Shown here: positions 1 to 8,213 of the stretch, piece after piece
How positions within the stretch are numbered: the first letter of the stretch is position 1
Layout of the letters: each line of letters starts with the position of its first letter
NCBI GenBank assembly: GCA_028278625.1
Contig: JANQDY010000237.1
Location: 1-43,515, forward strand
Source: Thermodesulfobacteriota bacterium
GTDB lineage: Bacteria > Desulfobacterota > DSM-4660 > Desulfatiglandales > Desulfatiglandaceae
Direction of reading: 5' to 3'
DNA: 43,515 nucleotides
The notes under the pieces: model-generated
Told to the model about the DNA's origin: nothing
Databases searched by the model: none
What the model saw: only the letters and a program-made list of their open reading frames with translations
Position numbers and translations under genes: made by a program

Positions 1-380
1 CGCTCCTCTAAAATGGGAAAGAGGGCCACGTTTCTGTCCATCAGTTCTTTCACCTTTTTTCGGTCATTGTGCAGATAGCCGCCTAAGATCAGGTTCTCCC
101 TCACCGTCAGATCGGGAAAGATGCGGCGCCCTTCAGGAACCTGCACCACGCCCCGGCGGACGATTTCATCCGGCGGGAGTCTGTTGATCACGTCCCCCTC
201 AAGGGTAATGGTCCCTTTCCGGATGCCCTGAATGCCGCTGATGGCCATGAGAGTGGTCGACTTTCCGGCGCCGTTTGCGCCGATGAGACAGCAAATGCGC
301 TTCTCCCGGACATTTAAGGATATGCCTTTAAGGGCATGAATCTTGCGGTAGTAGCTGTGAACATCTTGAAGCTCCAGCAT
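1..380 (-). CDS. livF: Liv-type ABC transporter ATP-binding protein LivF, partial
   Basis: The gene starts at the ATG at 380 and runs off the window, so only the first 126 residues are visible. It encodes the second cytoplasmic ATPase of a branched-chain amino acid-type (HAAT family) importer. Walker A is GANGAGKST at residues 34-42. The Q-loop region VVQVPEGRRIF, around residues 78-88, is characteristic of LivF rather than LivG. The start codon overlaps the livG stop by one base (TAATG), so translation is probably coupled. It is the last visible gene of the operon that begins near 6265. The family assignment is secure. The true substrate cannot be read from the ATPase and could be an aromatic or other carboxylate rather than an amino acid. 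Confidence 0.93.
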   Translation of the reverse strand, partial: MLELQDVHSYYRKIHALKGISLNVREKRICCLIGANGAGKSTTLMAISGIQGIRKGTITLEGDVINRLPPDEIVRRGVVQVPEGRRIFPDLTVRENLILGGYLHNDRKKVKELMDRNVALFPILEE

Positions 381-1555
381 TAACCGTGTCCCCCGCCCAG
401 GTAGGCTTCAATGACCTTTCGGTTCCCGCGAACCTCATCGGGCGTCCCCTGAGCGATCATTCTACCATAATCAAAGACATAGATGTAATCGGCCAGGTTC
501 ATCATGACTTTCATATCATGCTCGATGATGAGTACCGAAATGCCGTTTTCCCGGATTTTTCGGACCAGTTGAATCAGCTCTTCCGATTCCCTGGCGTTCA
601 TGCCGGCGGCCGGCTCATCTAAGAGAAGCAGTTTCGGTTCCGATGACAGGGCCCGGGCAATCTCGAGACGGCGCTGTTCGCCGTAGGCCAGTGATTCGGC
701 CAGATCAAAGGCCTTGTCCTCAAGCCCCACGAAACGAAGGAAGCAAAGCCCCTTCTTCTCAACGGACCCTTCCTCCGTCTTCTGGAAACGGGTCCTTAAA
801 AGGGTTCTCAGCAATCCGGAATGCATGCGCCCGTGGCGGCCGATTTTCACATTGTCCAGCACGCTCAAATTGAAGAAAAGGCGGATGTTTTGAAAGGTTC
901 TTGCCATCCCCATGCGGCAGACCGCGTCGGGATTGTTTCTAAATCCGTAGAGCCTGCGAACTTCCCGGGTGCATAAAAAAACAAAGAAAAAAAGACTGTA
1001 AAGAATTGCCAGGACCCCCCACGACGCGGATATGTAGAAGAGGGGCACCCGGGTTAGAAGAAGCGGGATTTCAGGGTTCATGTGGGTGAGAAACACCACC
1101 GCAAAAGAGACGTCCGACAAGAGAAACACAAACATCAGCCCCCATGCCCAGATTTCGTGGCGCAAGAGACCTCTCACCAGGAGAAAGCGGACGGAGAGGA
1201 CAAAGAGTCCCAGCAGAAAGAGTTCCACTTTAAAGAAGGTATGGGGAAGGAGAAAGGACCAGAAGAGGGGCAGTCGGATAAGCCCCAAAATCAGGAAAAT
1301 CAGGGCAAGCGCGCGGACCCTTTTTTTGACCGCAAGGGATGTGGGGGTGGCAAGAACATTGTCTTCAAACGCAATTTCTCCGCCCGACGGGTGGTAGAGA
1401 CATGTGAGGCAATTGAAAAAAGTGGTTTTTCCCGCACCGTTGGGGCCGATGATGCCTACAATCTGCTTGGCGGCAACCGATAGGGAAATCTCTCTCAAGG
1501 CCAGGAGTCCGCCGAAGGATTTGGAGAGATTTTTGACGGCTAAAAGGGGTCTCAT
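380..1555 (-). CDS. livG: LivG-type ABC ATPase with an inserted membrane domain
   Basis: ATPase of the Liv importer, 391 residues against about 255 usual for LivG. Visible motifs are Walker A GPNGAGKTT (37-45), Q-loop TFQNIRLF (Q222), signature LAYGEQRRLEIA (289-300), Walker B LLLLDEP (309-315) and H-loop His346. Between residues about 75 and 205, after the Walker A helix and before the Q-loop, lies about 130 residues of hydrophobic sequence. I read four candidate membrane spans in it (about 82-103, 108-128, 135-156, 172-195). All catalytic motifs on both sides are intact and in one frame, so this is an insertion and not a broken gene. I chose the ATG at 1555, which is preceded by GGGGAG. The longer in-frame start at 1594 would overlap livM and adds an unrelated N-terminus. 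The family is certain; the role of the insert is unknown. Confidence 0.92.
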   Translation of the reverse strand: MRPLLAVKNLSKSFGGLLALREISLSVAAKQIVGIIGPNGAGKTTFFNCLTCLYHPSGGEIAFEDNVLATPTSLAVKKRVRALALIFLILGLIRLPLFWSFLLPHTFFKVELFLLGLFVLSVRFLLVRGLLRHEIWAWGLMFVFLLSDVSFAVVFLTHMNPEIPLLLTRVPLFYISASWGVLAILYSLFFFVFLCTREVRRLYGFRNNPDAVCRMGMARTFQNIRLFFNLSVLDNVKIGRHGRMHSGLLRTLLRTRFQKTEEGSVEKKGLCFLRFVGLEDKAFDLAESLAYGEQRRLEIARALSSEPKLLLLDEPAAGMNARESEELIQLVRKIRENGISVLIIEHDMKVMMNLADYIYVFDYGRMIAQGTPDEVRGNRKVIEAYLGGGHG

Positions 1556-1562
1556 GGAGTAT

Positions 1563-2555
1563 TCACTCCCCGCCAACAAGCCGCGCCCTCGCATCTTCGG
1601 CCTTGCGGCTTCTTGAGAGCTGAAAGGGTATGAGCCCTTCCGGCCGCAGTCGCATCATGATCACCAGAAGGAAACCGTAGATGAGATAGCGGGCGCTAAA
1701 CATGCTCTGGGGCAGGATTGTGCGAAGCACCTCGGTTAAGGGAATCAGGATGAGAGCCCCCAGCATGGTGCCGCCGATGCTCCCCATGCCGCCGAAGACG
1801 ATGAGGCACAGGATGAGGATCGATTCCCAGAACTTGAACATGTCCGGATGGATAAACCGGAACCATTTGGCGTAGAAAGCCCCCCCCATGGCGCCGATGG
1901 CAGCGCTCATGGCAAAGGCCATCACCTTGTAGCGGATGAGGTTGACCCCGCAGCACTGGGCCGCGATTTCATCTTCCCGAATGGCAAACCAAGCGCGGCC
2001 GAGCCTGGAGTTTTCCAGGCGAACCACCACCAGCAGCACCACCAGCATGAGGAAGATGGCCAGATAATAGAACTGCCACCCCGAAATGATGGTGAATCCG
2101 AAGATGGCGGGCGGGGATATGCCCGGCAGTCCCATGGGCCCCCGGGTGAGCCAGAGCTCATTTCTTATCAACAGCACCACCAGTTCGGAGAACCCGAAAG
2201 TGACGATGGCAAAGTAATCGCCCGTGAGGCGAAGGGTGGGCGCTCCCAGGAGAATCCCCCAGAGGGCCCCGTTTGCGGCCGAAAGGGGGAGAATCACCCA
2301 AAGGCTGAGATCATAGTGGATGGCCAGCAATCCGGAGGTATAGGCCCCGATGCCGTAAAACCCCACATAGCCCAGGTCCAGAAGACCCGTAAACCCGGGA
2401 ACGATATTGAGGCCCAGGGCCAGAATCATATAGAGGACGGCCGTGGTCAGTACTCTCAACAGGTAGCTGGTGGAATCGCCCAATGGGATCCACGGCAGGA
2501 TGAGGGCGAACAGGAGAATGAAGGGGAAGAAGAGTCGGGGGTTCTTCAGGGACAT
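1563..2555 (-). CDS. livM: Liv-type ABC transporter permease LivM
   Basis: Inner-membrane permease of about 330 residues with multiple hydrophobic spans, one half of the LivHM channel. The LivM-type signature is present: an N-terminal membrane bundle, GLDLGYVGFYGIGAYTSG-like spacing, and the cytoplasmic AIREDEIAAQCCGVN loop (around residue 195) that couples to the ATPases. The start is the ATG at 2555, which overlaps the livH stop as TGATG. A GTG one codon upstream is possible. The stop lies seven bases before the preferred livG start. Length and motifs are normal for the family. Confidence 0.94.
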   Translation of the reverse strand: MSLKNPRLFFPFILLFALILPWIPLGDSTSYLLRVLTTAVLYMILALGLNIVPGFTGLLDLGYVGFYGIGAYTSGLLAIHYDLSLWVILPLSAANGALWGILLGAPTLRLTGDYFAIVTFGFSELVVLLIRNELWLTRGPMGLPGISPPAIFGFTIISGWQFYYLAIFLMLVVLLVVVRLENSRLGRAWFAIREDEIAAQCCGVNLIRYKVMAFAMSAAIGAMGGAFYAKWFRFIHPDMFKFWESILILCLIVFGGMGSIGGTMLGALILIPLTEVLRTILPQSMFSARYLIYGFLLVIMMRLRPEGLIPFQLSRSRKAEDARARLVGGE

Positions 2556-3469
2556 CACACCTTCTCCCGGGTCTGTTTTCCGATAAGCCCCGAAGGCTTA
2601 AAGAGAATCACTGCGATCATGACGGCATAGGAGATGCCGTCCCTGTATTCGGATGAAATGTATCCGGCCCCCATCACTTCCGCGATGCCCAACACGCCGC
2701 CCCCCAGCATGGCCCCCGGAACACTGCCGATGCCGCCCAGTACGGCGGCGGCAAAGGCCTTGATACCGGCCACATACCCCATGGTGGGGTAGATGGCATT
2801 GTAATAGAGCCCCACCAGAACGCCGGCCATGCCCCCCATGGCCGAGCCGATGGCAAAGGTAAAGGAGATGACACGATTCACACTGATTCCCATGAGGGCC
2901 GATGCGGTCTTGTCCTGGGAAATGGCCCGCATGGCAATGCCGACTCTGGTTTTATGGATGGTGAGATGGAGGATGATCATGAAAAGAAGGGTGATGGAGA
3001 GGATAAAGAGCTGAAGCCAGGTTAAAGTAACGTCGCCCAGGTTCAGGGCCGGTTCGGAGAAGAAGGCGGGCAGGACTTCCCTGGGATACGATTTGATCTG
3101 GCCCCCCCAGATGAGCAGTGCCAGGTTCTGAAGGAAAATGGACATGCCGATGGCCGTAATGAGCGCGGCCAGCCGTGGCGCCTTGCGCAAAGGACGATAG
3201 GCCACAAAATCGAGCACAATACCCATGAGGGCGCAGATCATGAGCGTCAGCAGGAATGCCAGGATAAACGGCATTCCCACAATGGTGACCAGGGTGTAGG
3301 CCAGAAAGGCACCCAGCATGTATATTTCGCCATGGGCAAAATTGATGAGCTGGATCACCCCGTAGACCATGGTGTATCCCACGGCGATGAGCGCGTAAAC
3401 ACCCCCCAGGGTGATCCCGTTCACCAGCTGCTGTAGAAAAAGGCTCGACTGATCTAGCAGACTGTCCAC
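2555..3469 (-). CDS. livH: Liv-type ABC transporter permease LivH
   Basis: Integral membrane permease of 304 residues, the partner of LivM. The N-terminal QQLVNGITLGGVYALIAVGY stretch, followed by YGVIQLINFAHGEIYMLGAF, is the classic LivH opening. The C-terminal AAVLGGIGSVPGAMLGG segment (about 235-251) is the ATPase-coupling loop. It is encoded ten bases downstream of the livJ-like gene and overlaps livM by the TGATG arrangement, so the permeases and ATPases are almost certainly co-transcribed. Nothing is missing relative to the family. Confidence 0.95.
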   Translation of the reverse strand: MDSLLDQSSLFLQQLVNGITLGGVYALIAVGYTMVYGVIQLINFAHGEIYMLGAFLAYTLVTIVGMPFILAFLLTLMICALMGIVLDFVAYRPLRKAPRLAALITAIGMSIFLQNLALLIWGGQIKSYPREVLPAFFSEPALNLGDVTLTWLQLFILSITLLFMIILHLTIHKTRVGIAMRAISQDKTASALMGISVNRVISFTFAIGSAMGGMAGVLVGLYYNAIYPTMGYVAGIKAFAAAVLGGIGSVPGAMLGGGVLGIAEVMGAGYISSEYRDGISYAVMIAVILFKPSGLIGKQTREKV

Positions 3470-3479
3470 TCAGGAAGCT

Positions 3480-4613
3480 CTACTGGAGCTGTTTTTCCGC
3501 GCCGACCCATTTGCCGTTCTTGATTTCTTTAACAAACGCCTCTTTTAGGCAGTCACCGTTTTGGTCGAAATAGGTCTTTCCCGCCACACCGTCGTAAGCC
3601 TTGTCTTTGCTGTTCATGGAAGCCAGATATTCGCGGATCTTCTCCCTGTCCCGGCCCGCTTTGGCGATGGCTTCAGCGGCGATTCCCACGGCGTCATAGG
3701 TGTTGGCGGCAAACCAGTTGGGGTCGATACCGAATTTTTTCCGGTACGCCTTGATGAATGCGGCGGCACCGGGGCCGGCCTTATCGGGAATAAAGGGCGT
3801 GGTGACAAAGAGGCCCTCGGCATCGGGGTTCTTCAGCATGATGTTGTCGTCCAGACCGTCTGCACCCAGAAAATCCACATCTTTCATGCCGAGGCTTCTG
3901 GCCTGGCTGATGATCAGGGTTCCCTGGGGGGCATATCCGGGAACAAAGATGGCATCCGGCTTCATCATCTTGAACTTGGTAAGCTGGGGTTTGAAATCGG
4001 TGGTTTCAGCGGTGTAGGCCTCTTTTCCCAGGATCCGAATGCCGTTCTTCTTGGCCTCTTTCACAAAGGCGTCCATCAATCCCATGGAATAGTCATTCAT
4101 TTCGTAAAAGACGGCCACTTTCTTGTAATTCTTGATGTTTTTTGCGTATTTGGCCAGAAACAACCCCTGAAAGTCATCCTTGTATACGTTTCTGAAGTAG
4201 TAGGGGCTCATTCTGCCGAGATTGACGTTGGTGGATGCCGGCGATATGGCCGTTAATTTGGCTTCCTTGTAGATGGGAAGCGATGCCAGGGATGCGGAGC
4301 TGCAGAGATGGCCCACCACGATATAGACTTGTGAATCCGCCGCCAGCTTGGTGGCCACCGTGGCCGCCTCCTTGGGATCACATAATTCGTCTTCCAGTAT
4401 GACCTCGACCTTTTGGCCGTTGATGCCGCCCGCCGCATTGATTTCCTCGGCTTTCAGCCGGGCACCGTTTTTCATGCCTTCACCAAAAGAGGCAAGCTGA
4501 CCCGTGAAGGGTGCGGCAATGGGGATTTTGACGGACTCCGCCCATGAAGGAAGGGGGAGCCCCAGGAAGTGCAACAAGACCCAGAAACACAAGAAAAAAC
4601 TTAGCCTTTTCAT
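3480..4613 (-). CDS. Periplasmic ligand-binding protein of the Liv-type importer
   Basis: Secreted receptor of 377 residues in the periplasmic-binding-protein (LivJ/LivK, type I) family. It begins with a Sec signal (MKRLSFFLCFWVLLHFLG, cleavage probably after SWA). Mature motifs include IPIAAPFTGQLASFGEGM and AEEINAAGGINGQKVEV, then ICxS-like and SPAS segments (SASLASLP, AISPASTN) typical of ligand contacts. I chose the ATG at 4613 because GGAGG sits six bases upstream. The ATG at 4619 is only one base from that site. It follows the nucleotide-sugar dehydrogenase stop by two bases. The ligand is unknown: family members bind branched-chain amino acids, amides, urea and aromatic acids. Confidence 0.92.
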   Translation of the reverse strand: MKRLSFFLCFWVLLHFLGLPLPSWAESVKIPIAAPFTGQLASFGEGMKNGARLKAEEINAAGGINGQKVEVILEDELCDPKEAATVATKLAADSQVYIVVGHLCSSASLASLPIYKEAKLTAISPASTNVNLGRMSPYYFRNVYKDDFQGLFLAKYAKNIKNYKKVAVFYEMNDYSMGLMDAFVKEAKKNGIRILGKEAYTAETTDFKPQLTKFKMMKPDAIFVPGYAPQGTLIISQARSLGMKDVDFLGADGLDDNIMLKNPDAEGLFVTTPFIPDKAGPGAAAFIKAYRKKFGIDPNWFAANTYDAVGIAAEAIAKAGRDREKIREYLASMNSKDKAYDGVAGKTYFDQNGDCLKEAFVKEIKNGKWVGAEKQLQ

Positions 4614-4615
4614 CG

Positions 4616-6265
4616 TCATCCTCCTTTTCTCGTTTGGCGTTTTAAAACACTATCCTTGATCCGCTTGATGTGACCGCGGCCCATTCCCTTCACTTCACAG
4701 CCAAGTTCAAAGTACCGTCTGATCTTTTCGTCGTTCAAAATACCGAAACAGTCCACCACGGCCAGGGGACCGCCGGCCATTTCAACAACCCGGTCGGGCA
4801 AAAGGTCCAGATAGGGGCGGTGCCGAACCGCCAGAACCACCGCATCAGCCCCGTTCAGGGCATCTTTAAGATCCTCGGTCATTTTAAATTCCCGAAAATG
4901 GTCCTGATTCCTGAAAAACCTGGACCAGCTGGCGCCCACGGCCGGGTAGCTATCCTGCTTTTCCAGCTCCCACCAGTGCTTTACATAGGGGTCGTGGGCC
5001 CTGATTTCGGCCCCCATTTCGGTGAGTTTGCGGGCGATGATCTCGCTGCCGCTGTACCGGGTATCCCCCACGTCTTCCCGATAGGAAGCGCCCAAAATGG
5101 TGATCTCGGACGCCGCGACAATGCGCCCCATGTTCCTCAGGGCATCCCTGACCAGCTGGGCCGCATGCAGAGCCCTGGTATCGTTGATGTTGATGGCCTC
5201 GGGAGTGATTCTGAAAATGTCATTTTCAAACCCCATCAGGTGTTTGTAGGCCCAGAGACCCAGGCCCCCGTCTTTGGGAAGGCAGTACCCCCCGATACCC
5301 GGTCCCGGGAACAGAATGTTGCTGTGGGTGGGCCGTATTCTGATGGCATCAATGACTTTGACGATATCGACCCCGTTGGTTTCGGAAAAAAGGCTCCACT
5401 CGTTTAAAAAAGCCAGAATGGTGGCCCGGTAACTGTTTTCCACGATCTTGCAGGTTTCACTCTCAATGGGCCGGTCCAGGACGGTCATGGGGTATTCTTT
5501 CACATTGATGACCTGGGAGAGAAAGCGGGTCACCTTTTCCCGGCTCTCTTGATTGATCCCGCTGCAGACACGCCAGAAATCCCGCACCGACCGCACGTAC
5601 TCTTTTCCCGGCATGACCCGCTCATAACTGTGGGCCAACAGCGGCTCCTCTTCAATTCCCCGTGACTTGAAACCCTTTTTGATGAGCGGATAGGCCACAT
5701 ATTCGGTGGTTCCCGGCGGCACGGTGGTCTCGATCAGGACGAGGCAATGGGGGGATATGTTCTGCCCGATGATCTTGAAGCTGTTCTCCAGGGCGCCGAT
5801 TTCCGCAAAACCGGTTTTCAGGTTGCCGAGATCCTGTTTCAGGAAATCGCACTGCACGTCCACCACCAGCACGTCCCCAAGGGAAAGGGCGTCATAGGTG
5901 TAGGTGGCCGTAAGGGTCTTTTTTTGAGTGACGCACCGCTCAATCATGGGCGCCACTTCAGGGTCTTCCGCCTTGATGGGGGATATCCCGCGATTAAAGA
6001 GCGGTATCTTCCAGAAGCTGCGGGTGCTGGGCCGCTGCATGCCGATGACGAACTTATCGGACTTGCCGGTTTCAGGGTCCGTGGAATCGGCCACAACGCC
6101 GGCCATGACGGCGCCCACAAAGCCTAAACCCATGACCACCACAATCTCGCGGCCCTGATCCCGCTGTTCACCGACCAGGCGCTTTAACCGCTCAAATTCC
6201 TGTTTGCGCTCCTCCTCCGTGGGGAGGCTGAATTTTTCCCCTTCCGGGCTGACCGAGTATTCCAT
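4616..6265 (-). CDS. UDP/GDP-sugar dehydrogenase-like protein (nucleotide-sugar dehydrogenase)
   Basis: Predicted NAD-dependent nucleotide-sugar 6-dehydrogenase, 549 residues from the ATG at 6265, longer than the usual 430 or so. The Rossmann motif is GLGFVG (46-51). The middle domain carries ERVMPG and the K-x3-N helix (K273, N277). The catalytic cysteine is C328 in GPGIGGYCLPKD. A charged 40-residue N-terminal extension precedes the Rossmann fold. An in-frame ATG at 6361 would add 32 residues but has no ribosome-binding site; GGTGG lies ten bases before 6265. The gene ends two bases before the livJ-like start and appears to head the importer operon. Why a cell-surface-sugar enzyme should be coupled to an amino/organic-acid importer is unclear. 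Confidence 0.85.
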   Translation of the reverse strand: MEYSVSPEGEKFSLPTEEERKQEFERLKRLVGEQRDQGREIVVVMGLGFVGAVMAGVVADSTDPETGKSDKFVIGMQRPSTRSFWKIPLFNRGISPIKAEDPEVAPMIERCVTQKKTLTATYTYDALSLGDVLVVDVQCDFLKQDLGNLKTGFAEIGALENSFKIIGQNISPHCLVLIETTVPPGTTEYVAYPLIKKGFKSRGIEEEPLLAHSYERVMPGKEYVRSVRDFWRVCSGINQESREKVTRFLSQVINVKEYPMTVLDRPIESETCKIVENSYRATILAFLNEWSLFSETNGVDIVKVIDAIRIRPTHSNILFPGPGIGGYCLPKDGGLGLWAYKHLMGFENDIFRITPEAININDTRALHAAQLVRDALRNMGRIVAASEITILGASYREDVGDTRYSGSEIIARKLTEMGAEIRAHDPYVKHWWELEKQDSYPAVGASWSRFFRNQDHFREFKMTEDLKDALNGADAVVLAVRHRPYLDLLPDRVVEMAGGPLAVVDCFGILNDEKIRRYFELGCEVKGMGRGHIKRIKDSVLKRQTRKGG

Positions 6266-6447
6266 ATCTTGAAATCCACCCCATGTGTATTTATTGTTAA
6301 CTATCTTAATTAGATTCTGAACCGTGGCATAAGACCGGTCGGAAATCGAGAAATACCTCATTAGATAATTGAGAGACGCCTGAATGTCAAGCAGAAGGGA
6401 CCGGCTTGGACACCCGTTTGGAGGGTCTCACTGTAAGGAAAAAGCCC

Positions 6448-6476
6448 TTGACAATTAACAAAAAATCTTATTTACT
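6448..6476 (+). promoter_or_regulatory. Sigma-70-like promoter for the dehydratase operon
   Basis: A perfect TTGACA (6448-6453) is followed after 17 bases by TTTACT (6471-6476), four of six matches to the -10 consensus. An alternative -10, TATTTA, has a 15-base spacer. Transcription would begin near 6483 and leave a leader of about 290 bases. The prediction is by eye. Confidence 0.5.
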
Positions 6477-6500
6477 TTCCGTTTTGGATTTGAAAGCGAA

Positions 6501-6576
6501 AGATGCCTGATCGACAAAAAACCAAGACGGGCCAGTAACCGCGGCGGCCATGAGAAACAAAAGCAGCCAGGCATCT
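6501..6576 (+). other. Long-range 9-bp inverted repeat in the leader; possible structured RNA
   Basis: AGATGCCTG (6501-6509) and CAGGCATCT (6568-6576) are perfect complements closing a 58-base interior. Inside it GGCC at 6530-6533 can pair with GGCC at 6546-6549. The element lies about 20 bases after the predicted transcription start. I could not match it to a riboswitch class I know. It could be a regulatory leader, a small RNA or coincidence. Confidence 0.3.
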
Positions 6577-6725
6577 CTCCTGATAAGACGTTAAAAAGGC
6601 ATACCGGGCCGGGGTAGCGTCTAGCCCTGACCGATCTTCTCGTCTTCAAGTTTTTGGGTTGATCCCGAACATCAGGAAATTTCGGCAAAGCCGCCCTCGG
6701 CCGCTGCTTCCGTCTAACCTGTTTT

Positions 6726-6742
6726 CGGAATCATGGATTCCG
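6726..6742. promoter_or_regulatory. Perfect 7-3-7 palindrome just upstream of the dehydratase gene
   Basis: CGGAATC (6726-6732), ATG, GATTCCG (6736-6742). It sits 35 bases before the start codon and well downstream of the predicted promoter. It could be an operator or an RNA hairpin near the ribosome-binding site. No regulator is assigned. Confidence 0.3.
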
Positions 6743-6776
6743 GGACCATCACTTTGCAAACAAGGAGGGATTAAAC

Positions 6777-8213
6777 ATGGGTGTTAAGACGAAAGATGAA
6801 TATATTGAATCGATTCGAGAGATGAATCCGGTGGCCTACATGTTCGGCGAACGGATTACCAATGTGGTGGACAACCCGCGGCTTCGGGCGGGCATTGAAG
6901 CCACGGGCGCCACCTATGAGATTGCTGAAAAGGAGGAGTTCAAGGATTTGCTCATCACGGAAAGCCCGCTCATCAATGAGCCGGTCAACCGCTTTACCCT
7001 TCCCCCCGCCTCCATTGAAGATCTGGTGGCACGGGTGAAGATCAACCGGAACCTGGGGAACTACGTGGGCACCTGCCATCAGCGCTGCACGGGCCTGGAC
7101 TGCCTGTGCACCCTCTCCATCGTCTGTTATGACATCGACCAGAAACACGGGACCCACTATCACGAAAATTTCAAGAAGTTCCTGGCCCACGTCCAGAAGA
7201 ACGATCTCACCTGCAACGCAGGGGTCACCGACGTGAAAGGGGACCGCTCCAAAGGCCCCAAGGACCAGGATGACAAGGACATGTACCTGCGGGTGGTGGA
7301 GAAAAGGGATGACGGCATTGTGGTCCGAGGCGCCAAGGCCCATCAGACCGGATCCTTGTCGGCCCACGAAATCATCGTTCTGCCCACCCGGGCCATGCGG
7401 AAAGGGGATGAGGAATATGCGGTCTCCTTTGCCATTCCCGCCGATACCAAGGGCCTGATTCACGTGGTGGGACGAAGCAGCCTGGACGGCCGGGAGCTGG
7501 ACGGTTGCGATGTGGGCAACCAGTTCTATTCCAAGTACTGCCCCACCCTCATCTTCGACGACGTCTTCGTGCCCTGGGACCGGGTTTTCATGTGCGGCGA
7601 GGTGGAGTTCGCCGTGGACATGGTGGTCAAGTTCTCATCCTTTCATCGCCAGAGCCACGGCGGGTGCAAGTCGGGAAAGATCGACTGCATGATCGGCACC
7701 GCCTTGAACATGATGGAATATAACGGCACCCTTCGGCCGAGCCATCTCAAGCAGAAGGTCATCGACATGATCCACCGTGCCGAAACCCTGTACGGGTGCT
7801 GTCTGGCCTCTTCATACGAAGGGGGGCCCCAGCCGTCGGGCACCTATTTCATCGATACGGTCCTGGCCAACGCCAGCAAGATCCACGAGGGAAAAGAGAT
7901 GGCCGAGGCCACCCGCCTCATGATCGATGTTTGCGGCGGATTTGTTTCCGACCTTCCTTCGGACAGGGATTTTGATAACCCGGAAGTGGGACATCTCCTT
8001 AAGAAATACATGAAGGGGGCCGACGGCGTGGAAGTGGAAAAACGGGTCAAAATGTACCGTCTGGCGGAAAAGCTGGCCATGGAAAGCGCTGACACCATCA
8101 GCGATATTCATGGGGGCGGGTCTCCGGAAGCCCACCGGGTGACCATTTTCAGGGAAACCAACGTGGATAAGAAAAAGAAGGCTGCCAGGCGGCTGGCCGG
8201 CATAGAAGAGTGA
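6777..8213 (+). CDS. abfD: 4-hydroxybutyryl-CoA dehydratase / vinylacetyl-CoA isomerase family protein
   Basis: FAD- and [4Fe-4S]-containing enzyme of 478 residues (AbfD of Clostridium aminobutyricum is about 490). AbfD dehydrates 4-hydroxybutyryl-CoA to crotonyl-CoA by a ketyl-radical mechanism. The cluster ligands known for AbfD (three Cys and one His) are all present: C100 and C104 in GTCHQRCTG, H290 and C297 in FHRQSHGGCKSG, with the expected spacing of 4 and 7. Keeping these ligands argues against the related flavin hydroxylases (HpaB), which lack the cluster. The start is the ATG at 6777 with AAGGAGG nine bases upstream. The stop overlaps the next ATG (TGATG). The substrate could be a different 4-hydroxyacyl-CoA, because paralogues exist in anaerobic degraders. 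Confidence 0.88.
   Translation: MGVKTKDEYIESIREMNPVAYMFGERITNVVDNPRLRAGIEATGATYEIAEKEEFKDLLITESPLINEPVNRFTLPPASIEDLVARVKINRNLGNYVGTCHQRCTGLDCLCTLSIVCYDIDQKHGTHYHENFKKFLAHVQKNDLTCNAGVTDVKGDRSKGPKDQDDKDMYLRVVEKRDDGIVVRGAKAHQTGSLSAHEIIVLPTRAMRKGDEEYAVSFAIPADTKGLIHVVGRSSLDGRELDGCDVGNQFYSKYCPTLIFDDVFVPWDRVFMCGEVEFAVDMVVKFSSFHRQSHGGCKSGKIDCMIGTALNMMEYNGTLRPSHLKQKVIDMIHRAETLYGCCLASSYEGGPQPSGTYFIDTVLANASKIHEGKEMAEATRLMIDVCGGFVSDLPSDRDFDNPEVGHLLKKYMKGADGVEVEKRVKMYRLAEKLAMESADTISDIHGGGSPEAHRVTIFRETNVDKKKKAARRLAGIEE

Larger units (their letters stand above)
6266..6776. other. Divergent intergenic region and long leader of the dehydratase operon
   Basis: About 510 bases lie between the divergent operons. 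I find no supportable gene. On the plus strand it contains a sigma-70-like promoter, a long-range inverted repeat and a short perfect palindrome (listed separately), giving a leader of roughly 290 bases before the start at 6777. On the minus strand AT-rich sequence between about 6280 and 6330 may hold the promoter of the importer operon, but no convincing hexamer pair was found. Confidence 0.5.

Noticed and set aside
1080..2630. Long plus-strand open frames opposite livG and livM
   Set aside because: They are antisense shadows of well-supported membrane and ATPase genes, with low-complexity, His- and Gly-rich translations and no motifs.
6455..6688. Minus-strand open frame of 77 codons in the leader region
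   Set aside because: It overlaps the predicted plus-strand promoter and leader, has no ribosome-binding site, and shows no recognisable domain.
6501..6720. Known riboswitch (cobalamin, c-di-GMP or molybdenum-cofactor type) before the dehydratase gene
   Set aside because: I looked for the conserved core sequences of these classes as I remember them and did not find them. Only generic pairing is visible.
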